Part shown: piece by piece, positions 33,207 to 41,216 of the stretch
How the letters are laid out: each line of letters begins with the position of its first letter
How positions within the stretch are numbered: the first letter of the stretch is position 1
Origin: Acidobacteriota bacterium
GTDB lineage: Bacteria; Acidobacteriota; Terriglobia; UBA7540
Assembly: GCA_902812365.1 (NCBI GenBank)
Contig: CADDZC010000026.1
Location: 1-46,694 of the forward strand
DNA length: 46,694 nucleotides
Direction of reading: 5' to 3'
Notes under the pieces: model-generated
What the model was told of the DNA's origin: nothing
Database searches by the model: none
What the model saw: the letters and a program-made list of their open reading frames with translations, nothing else
Translations under genes and position numbers: made by a program

Positions 33207-33795
33207 TGAACCAACTGGGCCGATCAATGAGAGATAGCTAGCGGAAATCCTCCGGGCTCGACGGAACGGAGCTCGCCGCCGTTCGGATAAGCCGGGACGG
33301 AGGCGGGTGTGTACTGAGAGCCAGCTGGCCGCCGTTCCTATCCTGAGCGCCGTCAGGTCATCAGGACGCCCAGATGGTTATCGATGCTTCTCGTTGGCCG
33401 TATTGTGAACCGAATTCGCGAAGGCGGCTCGGTGTTAGTTTACAATTGTCGCCTTGAAGTTCCCCATCCTGCCCTCGGCCTGCGCTAGCATCCCTAGAAG
33501 GTGTCGGCCTTCCCGGAAGCGAGGCGACTAACGGAATTTTGCCGTTCTGCGGCACTGCCAACGTTTCCGCCGTTCTGGAAGCTGTACATCTCGGCTTGGT
33601 AGGTTTCAGGCGGGGCGCAGAAACTTCCAATCCGCTAAGCAAATGCTCATGAGAGTCTGCTGTCCGAATGATGCTAATCGTGTTGAACTCCATTAGGAAT
33701 TCTCATGGGCTAGCATCGGCGGCGGCTAACGGCTTGACCGGTAAGCAGTTACTGGGACCTGGCGATGGGTCGATTTTCTCTGCGCGGCGGGGGCT
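33207..33795. other. Unassigned gap between flgE and fliL
   Basis: A 589-base stretch with no gene that I can support. In many flagellates motA, motB or flbD sit here; I saw no trace of their motifs. A minus-strand frame at 33361-33693 exists but has no recognisable family and lies on the wrong strand for this run of genes. A decayed gene or a regulatory leader is possible. Confidence 0.4.
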
Positions 33796-34347
33796 TTGGC
33801 GGAGCAGTTGCTAGTTCCAGGGGGCGTGGCAGAACGACAGCCAGCTGAACCTGCCCCCGCGCCGCCAGAATCCCGCAAGCGGTCGAGGCTTGTGATCATC
33901 GCCATCGTCGTGGTCATGGTTGCTGGCCTCGCCGGCGGCGCCGGGTGGTTACTGTCGCGCAAAGCGTCCGCGGAGCCCGGAAAGAAATCGGGAGGCGGTG
34001 CCCATACGCAGGTTTCTTCCGAAGATCGGGTGACGGCGGTTGTGCATCTCGAGTCGTTTGTCGTGAACCTCGCCGACACCGATCAAAGTGCCTTTCTACG
34101 GGTGGGCATTGACCTGGGCGTCGGAAAGCTTCCACCCGAGGCCCAAGGCGATATCAAGAACTCGCCGCTGACGCCCAAGGTGCGCGATTGCGTGCTGGGG
34201 ATCCTCAGCAGTTGGCGCTCGGACGCCCTGTTGGCCTCGGACGGCAGAGACAAATTGAAGCAGGAACTCCTCGCAGCGCTCCGCAAGCGGGTTCCCGAGT
34301 TGGATATCCAGGAAGTCTATTTCACGGAGTTTCTCGTACAGCGTTAA
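33796..34347 (+). CDS. fliL: Flagellar basal body-associated protein FliL
   Basis: This protein (183 residues from the TTG at 33796) has one membrane segment (about 30-52, LVIIAIVVVMVAGLAGGAGW) and a periplasmic domain of FliL type: VHLESFVVNLADTDQSAFLR, then GVGKLPPEAQGDIKNSPLTP and ELDIQEVYFTEFLVQR. FliL associates with the stator. No ATG fits; TTG 33796, TTG 33808 and GTG 33826 are the options in this frame, and none has a strong ribosome site, so the start is uncertain. It precedes a fliN-type gene. Confidence 0.87.
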   Translation: MAEQLLVPGGVAERQPAEPAPAPPESRKRSRLVIIAIVVVMVAGLAGGAGWLLSRKASAEPGKKSGGGAHTQVSSEDRVTAVVHLESFVVNLADTDQSAFLRVGIDLGVGKLPPEAQGDIKNSPLTPKVRDCVLGILSSWRSDALLASDGRDKLKQELLAALRKRVPELDIQEVYFTEFLVQR

Positions 34348-34349
34348 AG

Positions 34350-34655
34350 ATGGAGAGCGAAACGGAAAACCTGCCGGCGACAGTGAATCCCGCTGTGGCC
34401 GCGAGTCCTGAAACGACGGAGCCCGACGCCCCCTGGGCGGCGGTGGTGGACCTTTTATGTAACCTGTCCGTGGATCTGGCAATTCCGGGAATAACGGTCG
34501 GCGACCTGTTGGCGCTCGAGATCGGTTCGGTGATTGACAGCCGGATTCCCGAAGGGTCGCCTCTCCCCATCTGGGTGAATGAACTGGTGGTCGGCTGGGC
34601 GGAATTCGACGTTGTCGGCAAGCATTTGGCGGTGCGGGTCGCGGAATTGCGGTAA
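34350..34655 (+). CDS. fliN: FliN-type (SpoA domain) flagellar motor switch protein, first copy
   Basis: This 101-residue protein starts two bases after fliL. It has a short acidic N-terminus (MESETENLPA) and a single SpoA domain: NLSVDLAIPGITVGDLLALE, then VIDSRIPEGSPLPIWVNELV and VVGKHLAVRVAEL. The conserved VNELVVGWAEFDVVG equals the VN-xx-x-GE-VVxG motif of FliN. FliN forms the lower rim of the C ring. A second, longer FliN-type gene lies after fliM, so this copy may be a specialised form. Confident in the SpoA domain. Confidence 0.85.
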   Translation: MESETENLPATVNPAVAASPETTEPDAPWAAVVDLLCNLSVDLAIPGITVGDLLALEIGSVIDSRIPEGSPLPIWVNELVVGWAEFDVVGKHLAVRVAELR

Positions 34656-34690
34656 GCGACGAGTCCAGCGGATGGCCGACGTGCTGTACC

Positions 34691-34740
34691 GCTGGGCGGA
34701 GCCGGGTGGGGAGAGAGTCCACCCGGTAGTTCTCCGCAGC
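34691..34740 (+). promoter_or_regulatory. Long hairpin between fliN and fliO
   Basis: The sequence can fold into a stem of about 17 bp with two bulges: CCGGGTGG (34702-34709) pairs with CCACCCGG (34719-34726) around a 9-base loop. CGGAG (34697-34701) pairs with CTCCG (34732-34736), and GCTG pairs with CAGC. No T-run follows. It sits 35 bases upstream of the fliO start and could be an mRNA processing, stability or attenuation element. Confidence 0.45.
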
Positions 34741-34775
34741 GTCCGCTCCGCCCGAAGACGATGAGGAGCGTCACC

Positions 34776-35090
34776 ATGGAGCCGGACCGGTGGATTCATC
34801 GGCTGCTCGCCATATTCAGCGGGAGAATGGCAGCGCGACGACGCGAGAAAACGATGAAGCTCTGCGAGACTCTGCCGCTGGGTGACCGAAAGTTCTTGGC
34901 CGTGGTGCAGGTCGAGCGGCAGAAGTTTCTGGTGGCAAGCGCGGGGAATTCGGTGTCATTGCTGGCGACGTTGCCCTGCCATGACCTAGGGCAGGAGCGC
35001 CAAGCTCCGGCAGACCAGTGGGGGGGAAGTCCGCTCGGCGGGCTTCGGCGAATTCGAGGCGGCAATCCGTTTGGGAAGGTCCACGAATGA
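34776..35090 (+). CDS. fliO: FliO-like export-gate assembly protein, no clear membrane anchor
   Basis: This 104-residue protein begins at the ATG at 34776, with AGGAG seven bases upstream. The segment KLCETLPLGDRKFLAVVQVE, then KFLVASAGNSVSLLATLP, matches the beta-domain of FliO, which helps assemble the FliP ring in export gates. Ordinary FliO has an N-terminal membrane helix; here the N-terminus (WIHRLLAIFSG) is short and barely hydrophobic. Position, directly before and overlapping fliP (ATGA), supports the call. The C-terminus is basic and unstructured. Confidence 0.65.
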   Translation: MEPDRWIHRLLAIFSGRMAARRREKTMKLCETLPLGDRKFLAVVQVERQKFLVASAGNSVSLLATLPCHDLGQERQAPADQWGGSPLGGLRRIRGGNPFGKVHE

Positions 35091-35878
35091 CCAGAAGCTT
35101 TCCGGTGGCCAGGATCGGATGGGCGAGACCGTGCCGGACGGTGGTGAAAGCGCTGGGGCTTGTCCTTTTGTTTGCAACCGCCACTGGGGAGGCGATGGCC
35201 GCTCCGCCTCCGGGCGGGGCGGGGTTGGCGCTGCCCAACCCGGTCGGCGGCACAACCCAGCTTACCTGGACGATCCTGGTGCTGCTGTCGGTGCTTACCT
35301 TGATTCCGGCGATTCTAGTCTCGATCACACCCTTCGCCCGAATACTTATTGTCTTCCACTTCCTGCGTCAAGCCCTCGGGACGCAGACCGCGCCGAGTAA
35401 CCAGACGCTGATCGGTTTGGCGCTCTTTCTGACCTACTTCATCATGGAGCCTGTTGGAGCCCAGATTTACGAAACGGCCTTGGTGCCGTTGGAACAAGGA
35501 ACCGTGAGCGCGCTCGGCGCCGTCGAGTTGAGCTCAGGGCCGCTCAAAGACTTCATGCTGAAGTACGCACGCGAGAAGGACCTGGCACTGTTTGTTGAGC
35601 TGACGAAGTCGCCGCGCCCGCGCCGACCCGAAGACTTGCCCATGCGCGTGGTTATCCCCGCATATATGATCTCGGAGCTCAAAGCAGGGTTTCAGATCGG
35701 CATGGTGTTGTTTCTACCCTTTATGGTGATCGACCTGGCGGTGGCGGCGGTCACGACCTCGGTGGGCATGCTGCAACTGCCTCCGGTGGTGATTTCGACC
35801 CCGCTCAAAGTCGTCCTGTTCGTCATGGTAGACGGTTGGCACTTGATCGTCGGGTCCCTGATGAAGAGTTTTTACTGA
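35087..35878 (+). CDS. fliP: Flagellar biosynthetic protein FliP
   Basis: This 263-residue membrane protein starts at the ATG at 35087, overlapping the fliO stop by four bases. It has a cleavable-looking signal peptide (about 14-36), then four membrane segments. Signatures are ITPFARILIVFHFLRQALGT, SNQTLIGLALFLTYFIMEP, RVVIPAYMISELKAGFQIG and LFLPFMVIDLAVAAVTTSVG with MVDGWHLIVGSL. FliP forms the core of the export gate with FliQ and FliR. Length is normal. Confidence 0.95.
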   Translation: MTRSFPVARIGWARPCRTVVKALGLVLLFATATGEAMAAPPPGGAGLALPNPVGGTTQLTWTILVLLSVLTLIPAILVSITPFARILIVFHFLRQALGTQTAPSNQTLIGLALFLTYFIMEPVGAQIYETALVPLEQGTVSALGAVELSSGPLKDFMLKYAREKDLALFVELTKSPRPRRPEDLPMRVVIPAYMISELKAGFQIGMVLFLPFMVIDLAVAAVTTSVGMLQLPPVVISTPLKVVLFVMVDGWHLIVGSLMKSFY

Positions 35879-35924
35879 GGCCGTTACGCCGTACTGGCGG
35901 GATTCGTCGAGTGAGGCGAAGCCG

Positions 35925-36194
35925 ATGTTTCCGGAAAAAGCCGCTGCGCTCGCCCGGTTAACGCTTGAAACGACGCTGTGGGTCAGCGCCCCGATTCTCG
36001 TTGTCGCCATTGTCGTGGGGCTAATCACCAGCGTTCTGCAAGTGATGACCTCCATCCAGGAGACGACTATCGGCACCGTTCCGCGGCTCGCCGCGGTCGG
36101 CGTTGCGACATTCCTGTTAATGCCCTGGTTGCTGCGCCGTCTGGTGGTATTTGCACTGCGGCTGCTGTCCGATTTTCGTCCTTATTTGGGGTAA
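35925..36194 (+). CDS. fliQ: Flagellar biosynthetic protein FliQ
   Basis: This 89-residue protein has two membrane helices (about 15-38 and 52-75) with the family pattern LETTLWVSAPILVVAIVVGL, then TSVLQVMTSIQETTIGTVPR. FliQ surrounds the FliP/FliR core. It lies 46 bases after fliP. Length is standard. Confidence 0.94.
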   Translation: MFPEKAAALARLTLETTLWVSAPILVVAIVVGLITSVLQVMTSIQETTIGTVPRLAAVGVATFLLMPWLLRRLVVFALRLLSDFRPYLG

Positions 36195-36274
36195 GGTCCT
36201 GCCGCCGCCCGGCGTTCACCGTCATGCCGGCTTCGCGGCGCGGGGAGTCCGGTGGGGCGTGGCGGTCGCGCGAT

Positions 36275-37042
36275 ATGGAAGCGTTATTCCAGCCCGTTCT
36301 GACTAAGGCTCTTCTCATTGGAGCGCGCGTGGGCATGATGATGGTGTTTGTGCCGTTTTTTGGAAGCGGCGCGATTCCTCGCCAACTCAAGGCGGGGGTC
36401 ACGGTCGCCTTGACCGCTTTTCTTTATCCGATCGTCGGCCTCCAGGCGCCGAGGCTCGGTTCAGCCGGTTGGACGCATACGCTCGCCGCGGAGGCGGCGA
36501 TCGGGATGCTGATCGGCTTGGTCCTGCAATTTGTCTTCGAGGCCGTCGAGACGGCGGGGCAGATTTTCGGATTCCAGTTAGGGTTGTCGCTCGAAAATAT
36601 CATCGATCCCCAAACCCAGGCCGACACACCCCTGCTTTCGCTCTTTTGCCAGTACGTCGCCATTCTGATTTTCTTCGCCCTCGGCATTCATCTCTGGATG
36701 CTGCATGCGCTGGCCGACAGCTTCCAGTATTTACCGCTGGGTGCGGAAGTGGCGACTCCGGTCGTCACCTCGACCTTAATGCGCGAAGCGGCCACGATGA
36801 TCGTCGTGGGCGTGCAGATCGCGGCTCCGGTGCTGCTGGCCACGATCATGACCGACGTAGCCTTGGGCTTCATCGGACGGGCGGCTCCGCAGCTTCCGGT
36901 AATGCTGGTAGGCATTTCCCTCAAAGACTTGGTGGGGCTTGGCGTGCTTGCCTTTTCGATTATGTTGTGGCCGAGTCAACTGCAGAGTCATTTCGAGCAC
37001 GCCTTCGGGGCGCTTCAGTCTCTGTTGCATCAGGCGCGTTGA
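36275..37042 (+). CDS. fliR: Flagellar biosynthetic protein FliR
   Basis: This 255-residue membrane protein starts at the ATG at 36275, 80 bases after fliQ. Recognisable segments are IGARVGMMMVFVPFFGSGAI, PRQLKAGVTVALT, EAAIGMLIGLVLQFVFEAVE with TAGQIFGFQLGLSL, and the late PQLPVMLVGISLKDLVGLG. FliR caps the gate assembly and is structurally related to FliP. Six membrane segments are visible. Confidence 0.94.
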   Translation: MEALFQPVLTKALLIGARVGMMMVFVPFFGSGAIPRQLKAGVTVALTAFLYPIVGLQAPRLGSAGWTHTLAAEAAIGMLIGLVLQFVFEAVETAGQIFGFQLGLSLENIIDPQTQADTPLLSLFCQYVAILIFFALGIHLWMLHALADSFQYLPLGAEVATPVVTSTLMREAATMIVVGVQIAAPVLLATIMTDVALGFIGRAAPQLPVMLVGISLKDLVGLGVLAFSIMLWPSQLQSHFEHAFGALQSLLHQAR

Positions 37043-37114
37043 CCATGAAGAGGGTGTCAAGGGGTAAGAGGCGGCGGCTATCGCGCGAGCTTCTGCCCGT
37101 GAAAGACGACCGCC

Positions 37115-38206
37115 ATGGCGGACGCTAACAAAACCGAGAAGGCCAGCGGGCGCAGACGCCAGAAGCTCCGCGAAAAGGGTCGCGTGGCGCGAACCCGCGA
37201 GCTGCCGGGAGGCCTTGCGGTGCTTGCCGTGCTCCTGGTGATCGGCTGGGAAGCGACGACATGGCGCGAGCAGTGGGGGGCGCTGTTGGCGAACTTGCTC
37301 GCCCTTGCGGCTGGCGGGCGCTCGGATGCGGTTACCCCGTTGATGCGGGAGGCCGGCGTGGTGCTGGTGAGCTGGACGCTTCCAGCCATGGCCCTCGGCT
37401 GGCTCTTGTCGGTGGCCGGACACGTGCTCCAGGGTGGATTCGTGGTTGCCCCCCAGGCCCTGACGCCGGATTTCGGCAAACTGAATCCGGCGAATAACCT
37501 CGGCAAGTTGTTTTCGTTCGGGGCTGTCAACATGGCACTGAAGTCTCTGGTGCCGATCTTTTTCATCACGTACCTGTGCATTAGCATTTTCAGCCGCGAG
37601 TGGACCCACATTATCTACGCCGGGCACGCCAATGCTCTTTTGACGACCGGATGGGGGCTTGATCGGGCGTATGAAATCGCTTGGAAAGCGGGGCTGGTGT
37701 TTTTGGCCTGGGGTGCCGCGGACTATTTCCTGGAAAAGTTCAATTTTGAACGGCAGATTCGGATGAGCCGCGAAGAAGTCAAGGAGGAAGCGAAAGAAAC
37801 GGAAGGCAATCCTCAGACCAAAGGCCGGATCCGGCGGTTGCAGCGGCAGAAACACCGCCGGTTCCGCCTGCGTGACGTGGCCAGGGCGGCGGTTGTCGTT
37901 ACCAATCCGACCCATTACGCGGTGGCCCTCGAATATCGGCTTCAGGAGATGACGGCGCCGGTCGTGATTGCCAAAGGGCGCAATCTGCTGGCGCGAAAGA
38001 TTCGTGAGGAGGCGATGTGGCACGGGATTCCCATTGTCGAAAACCCACCGCTCGCTCAAACCTTATATCGCGCCGTCGAGATCGGCGACGCGATTCCCTC
38101 GAAGCTGTACGCGGCCGTGGCGGAAATCCTGGCCTTCGTGTTTCGCGCGCAAGGGCGCCGGATCGCTGCTGCGGAGCCCGCACCCAGCGCAAGGCCGGCG
38201 CGGTAG
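37115..38206 (+). CDS. flhB: Flagellar biosynthesis protein FlhB
   Basis: This 363-residue protein sets export substrate specificity. It begins with the basic KTEKASGRRRQKLREKGRVA, has four membrane segments, and a cytoplasmic domain with the autocleavage site NPTH (in VVTNPTHYAVALEY, about residue 270), followed by VVIAKGRNLLARKIREEAMW, GIPIVENPPLAQTLYRAV and EIGDAIPSKLYAAVAEIL. The C-terminal 30 residues are a Pro/Ala/Arg tail. The start lies 72 bases after fliR. Confidence 0.95.
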   Translation: MADANKTEKASGRRRQKLREKGRVARTRELPGGLAVLAVLLVIGWEATTWREQWGALLANLLALAAGGRSDAVTPLMREAGVVLVSWTLPAMALGWLLSVAGHVLQGGFVVAPQALTPDFGKLNPANNLGKLFSFGAVNMALKSLVPIFFITYLCISIFSREWTHIIYAGHANALLTTGWGLDRAYEIAWKAGLVFLAWGAADYFLEKFNFERQIRMSREEVKEEAKETEGNPQTKGRIRRLQRQKHRRFRLRDVARAAVVVTNPTHYAVALEYRLQEMTAPVVIAKGRNLLARKIREEAMWHGIPIVENPPLAQTLYRAVEIGDAIPSKLYAAVAEILAFVFRAQGRRIAAAEPAPSARPAR

Positions 38207-38322
38207 GAGCGGAGAGCGGCTGCCCGGGGCATATTCCCGGGACGTCGATCTGATGGTGGATTCCGGCGGGAACGGACGAGATTGCTTCGCCACTGATTTT
38301 CATTCTTGGCCGAGACAGTTCG

Positions 38323-40389
38323 ATGGCATCAACACCCACATCGCCGCTCAAGCCGCCTAACTCGGGTACCGACTGGATCGTTCCGGTCCTCGGCGTGGCC
38401 ATGGTGTTTGTGATGCTCGTGCCTGTCCCTGCCGTGGCGCTCGACTTTCTTCTGGCCACCAGCATTACGGCCGCGGTACTGGTGCTGCTCACCTCGATGT
38501 ACATCCTGCGCCCGGTGCAGTTTTCGGTTTTTCCCTCTTTGCTTCTTCTCCTGACGTTGTTTCGCTTGTCCCTCAACCTGGCGAGCAGCCGTCGGATCCT
38601 GTTGCATGGAAACGAGGGTCCGGCGGCGGCAGGACACGTGATCGAGGCGTTTGGGCAGTTCGTGGTGGGCGGCAATTATGTGGTGGGCTTCGTCTTGTTT
38701 ATTGCTTTGATCGCTATCCAGTTTTTGGTCATCAACCACGGCGCGGTGCGCATTGCAGAAGTCACGGCACGGTTCACCCTGGATGCTCTGCCTGGGAAGC
38801 AGATGGCCATCGACGCCGATTTGGGTGCCGGGTTGCTCGACGAAAAGGAAGCGCGGCGCCGGCGGGAACAGATCGGCAAGGAAGCGGAATTTTACGGGGC
38901 GATGGATGGTGCGGCTCGGTTCAGCCAACGAGATGCGCTGGCCAGCATCCTGATTACCGCCATCAATATCATCGCAGGTTTCCTGATTGGAGTTTTCTAC
39001 CAGGGCGTACCTCTTCAGGAAGCGCTCCAGACATACACCATTCTCACCGTGGGCGATGGTCTGGTGACCATTATCCCGTCGCTTTTGGTTTCCGTGGCCG
39101 GAGGGATGGTGGCGACGCGCGCCTCAGCGGAGTCGAGCTTGGGAGTGGATCTGAGTCGCCAGTTGTTGCCTCGCAGTCGGCCGCTGTGGATCGCTTCCAG
39201 TGCGATGTTCGCCTTGGGCTTGATCCCCGGGTTTCCCAAGATTTCCTTTTTCGCGCTCTCCGGAGTGGCGGCTTGGCTCGCCTCGCGGGTGCGACCGGTT
39301 GCCGAGACTGAGGCGAAATTGCTGCCCGGCAAACCGGAGGAGAAGCCAGCCGCCGAGGCCGTCCCGGTGTTGCCGAAGCTCGATGACCTTAGCATTGAGG
39401 TGGGTTACGCCCTCGTGCCGCTCGTGGACCAAGCGCAGGGTGGACAGCTTTTGCAGCGGATTCGCGCGCTGCGCAAACATCTGGCCGGCCAGCTCGGCTT
39501 TATCGTGCCGCCCGTCCACATCACCGACAATCCGCAGTTGCGACCCCGCGAGTACGTCATCCGCCTGCGCGGGGTGGAAATCGCGCGCTGGGAGATGTAT
39601 CAAGATTGGCTGCTGGCGATCAGCTCCGAGGCGATAGCGCGACCGATTGAGGGTCGGGATACCAAAGAGCCGGCCTTCGGAGTCGACGCCAAATGGATTG
39701 CGCCCCATCAGCGCGAGCAGGCATTAGCGGCCGGCTATGCCGTGGTGGATCAAACCTCGGCCCTGGCGACTCACCTGGCCGAAGTCATTAAGCAGCACGC
39801 TTACGAGCTTTTGACTCGGCAGGAAACGAAGCGCCTGCTCGATTCGCTGGCGGAGAGCCAGCCCAAGCTGGTCGAAGAGCTGATACCCAAGGTGCTCAGT
39901 CTGGGTGAAGTACAGCGCGTGCTCCAGCAGCTTTTGCGCGAGCAAGTATCGATCCGCGACCTGACGACGATCTTGGAAACTTTGCTGGATACCGCGCCCA
40001 TGAACAAGAACCCGGTGATTCTTGTCGAAGCGGTGCGGCAGGCGTTGGGGCGCTCGCTCGTCCGGCCGCTGCTCAACGACGAAGGCAAGCTGACCGTCGT
40101 CACGCTGGATCCGCAATTGGAAGAGCAGATCTATCAGGCCTTTGATCCCCAGACCCAGGCGCCGCGCTCCCTGCACGCGCAAGCGTCGTTCCTGCGGCGG
40201 GTGCTCGACGGGTTAAGGGCTCTGATGGGGGAGCAGATGCCCATCGCCGCCCCGACCATTGTGTGCAGCTCCCCGGCGCGATTCCATCTGCGGCGGCTGG
40301 TCGAGCCGTTTTTACCCAAGTTGGTCGTGCTGTCGCCGGCGGAGATTCCGCCGACGGTACCCATCCAGTCGATGGGAATTGTCAGCTGA
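38323..40389 (+). CDS. flhA: Flagellar biosynthesis protein FlhA
   Basis: This 688-residue export-gate component has eight N-terminal membrane segments (about 18-310), with the conserved segments LLTLFRLSLNLASSRRIL and RFTLDALPGKQMAIDADLGA, YGAMDGAARFSQRDA and IITAINIIAGFLIGV, then TYTILTVGDGLVTIIPSLL. A large cytoplasmic domain follows (about 345-688): VPPVHITDNPQLRPREYVIR, VVDQTSALATHLAEVIKQHA and APTIVCSSPARFHLRRLVEP. It ends with the usual ELP-type tail (LSPAEIPPTVPIQSMGIV). The next gene, fliA, begins 13 bases later, without flhF or flhG between. Confidence 0.96.
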   Translation: MASTPTSPLKPPNSGTDWIVPVLGVAMVFVMLVPVPAVALDFLLATSITAAVLVLLTSMYILRPVQFSVFPSLLLLLTLFRLSLNLASSRRILLHGNEGPAAAGHVIEAFGQFVVGGNYVVGFVLFIALIAIQFLVINHGAVRIAEVTARFTLDALPGKQMAIDADLGAGLLDEKEARRRREQIGKEAEFYGAMDGAARFSQRDALASILITAINIIAGFLIGVFYQGVPLQEALQTYTILTVGDGLVTIIPSLLVSVAGGMVATRASAESSLGVDLSRQLLPRSRPLWIASSAMFALGLIPGFPKISFFALSGVAAWLASRVRPVAETEAKLLPGKPEEKPAAEAVPVLPKLDDLSIEVGYALVPLVDQAQGGQLLQRIRALRKHLAGQLGFIVPPVHITDNPQLRPREYVIRLRGVEIARWEMYQDWLLAISSEAIARPIEGRDTKEPAFGVDAKWIAPHQREQALAAGYAVVDQTSALATHLAEVIKQHAYELLTRQETKRLLDSLAESQPKLVEELIPKVLSLGEVQRVLQQLLREQVSIRDLTTILETLLDTAPMNKNPVILVEAVRQALGRSLVRPLLNDEGKLTVVTLDPQLEEQIYQAFDPQTQAPRSLHAQASFLRRVLDGLRALMGEQMPIAAPTIVCSSPARFHLRRLVEPFLPKLVVLSPAEIPPTVPIQSMGIVS

Positions 40390-40402
40390 GTCATTATATG
40401 AT

Positions 40403-41215
40403 ATGTACATGACCGTGCCCACTCACTCCAAAACCGCCCAGCGGAGCTACGCCGAGATTTCCAGGCTCGACCCTGAGGAACGCGAGCGCCTGTTGATGGA
40501 GAACCTGCCGCAAGTGAACTACATTGCGCGCCGCATCCATGACCGGTTGCCTTCCCACGTGCTGCTCGAGGACCTGGTTCACGCCGGCATTGTGGGATTG
40601 CTCGAAGCGATCCAGAACTTCGATCCCAGTCGCAACGTTAAGATCAAGACCTACGCCCGACTGCGCATCGAAGGTGCGATTTTGGACAGCCTCCGGGATC
40701 TGGATTGGGGACCCAGGGACCTGCGCAAGAAAGGACGGCAGGTGGAGCAGGCGATCCAGAGCCTGCAGGGAAAGCTAGGCCGGTCGCCGTCGGAGACGGA
40801 GTTGGCGGCGGAGCTACATCTCGACTTGAAGGCGCTTCAAGATTTGCTGGCGGAACTGCGAGGTTTGGACCTCGGGAGCCTCCAAGCGCTCACCCCGGAG
40901 GGCGGCAGCGAGGAGGACGTCTTCCGGTACCTCCCGAACGCTCCCCAGGAAGACCCGCTCTACCTCTGTTTGCAGTCGGAGCTGAAGGAATGCCTGGCGC
41001 GCGCCGTGAGCGAGCTTCCCGAGAAAGAACGTCAGGTCCTGGCGCTCTACTATCATGAGGAGCTGACGATGAAGGAGGTGGGGGCCGTGCTCGGGGTCGG
41101 CGAAGGTCGAATCTCGCAGATTCACTCGGCGGCCCTGCTGCGTTTGAGGTCGAGAATGCAGGAGATGCTGGCGGCACGCCCTCAACCGAAGACACTCCAA
41201 CCCAAGGATCCCTGA
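40403..41215 (+). CDS. fliA: Sigma factor FliA (sigma-28)
   Basis: This protein (about 270 residues) directs RNA polymerase to late flagellar genes. It has sigma region 2 (LLEDLVHAGIVGLLEAIQNF and the DPSRNVKIKTYARLRIEGAI segment), the FliA/WhiG marker DSLRDLDWGPRDLRKKGR, region 3 (LGRSPSETELAAELHLD) and region 4 (ELPEKERQVLALYYHEELTM, then VGAVLGVGEGRISQIHSAAL). Two ATGs (40403 and 40409) are possible; the ribosome site is weak. It overlaps nothing, but fliM begins one base after its stop. No -28-type promoter was recognised in the window. Confidence 0.93.
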   Translation: MYMTVPTHSKTAQRSYAEISRLDPEERERLLMENLPQVNYIARRIHDRLPSHVLLEDLVHAGIVGLLEAIQNFDPSRNVKIKTYARLRIEGAILDSLRDLDWGPRDLRKKGRQVEQAIQSLQGKLGRSPSETELAAELHLDLKALQDLLAELRGLDLGSLQALTPEGGSEEDVFRYLPNAPQEDPLYLCLQSELKECLARAVSELPEKERQVLALYYHEELTMKEVGAVLGVGEGRISQIHSAALLRLRSRMQEMLAARPQPKTLQPKDP

Positions 41216-41216
41216 G

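Noticed and set aside
33361-33693. Minus-strand open frame of 110 codons between flgE and fliL
   Set aside because: Wrong strand for the operon, no recognisable motif and no good ribosome site.
36776-38059. Minus-strand open frame opposite fliR and flhB
   Set aside because: It crosses two well-supported genes on the other strand and its product is His/Arg/Gln-rich without any fold motif.
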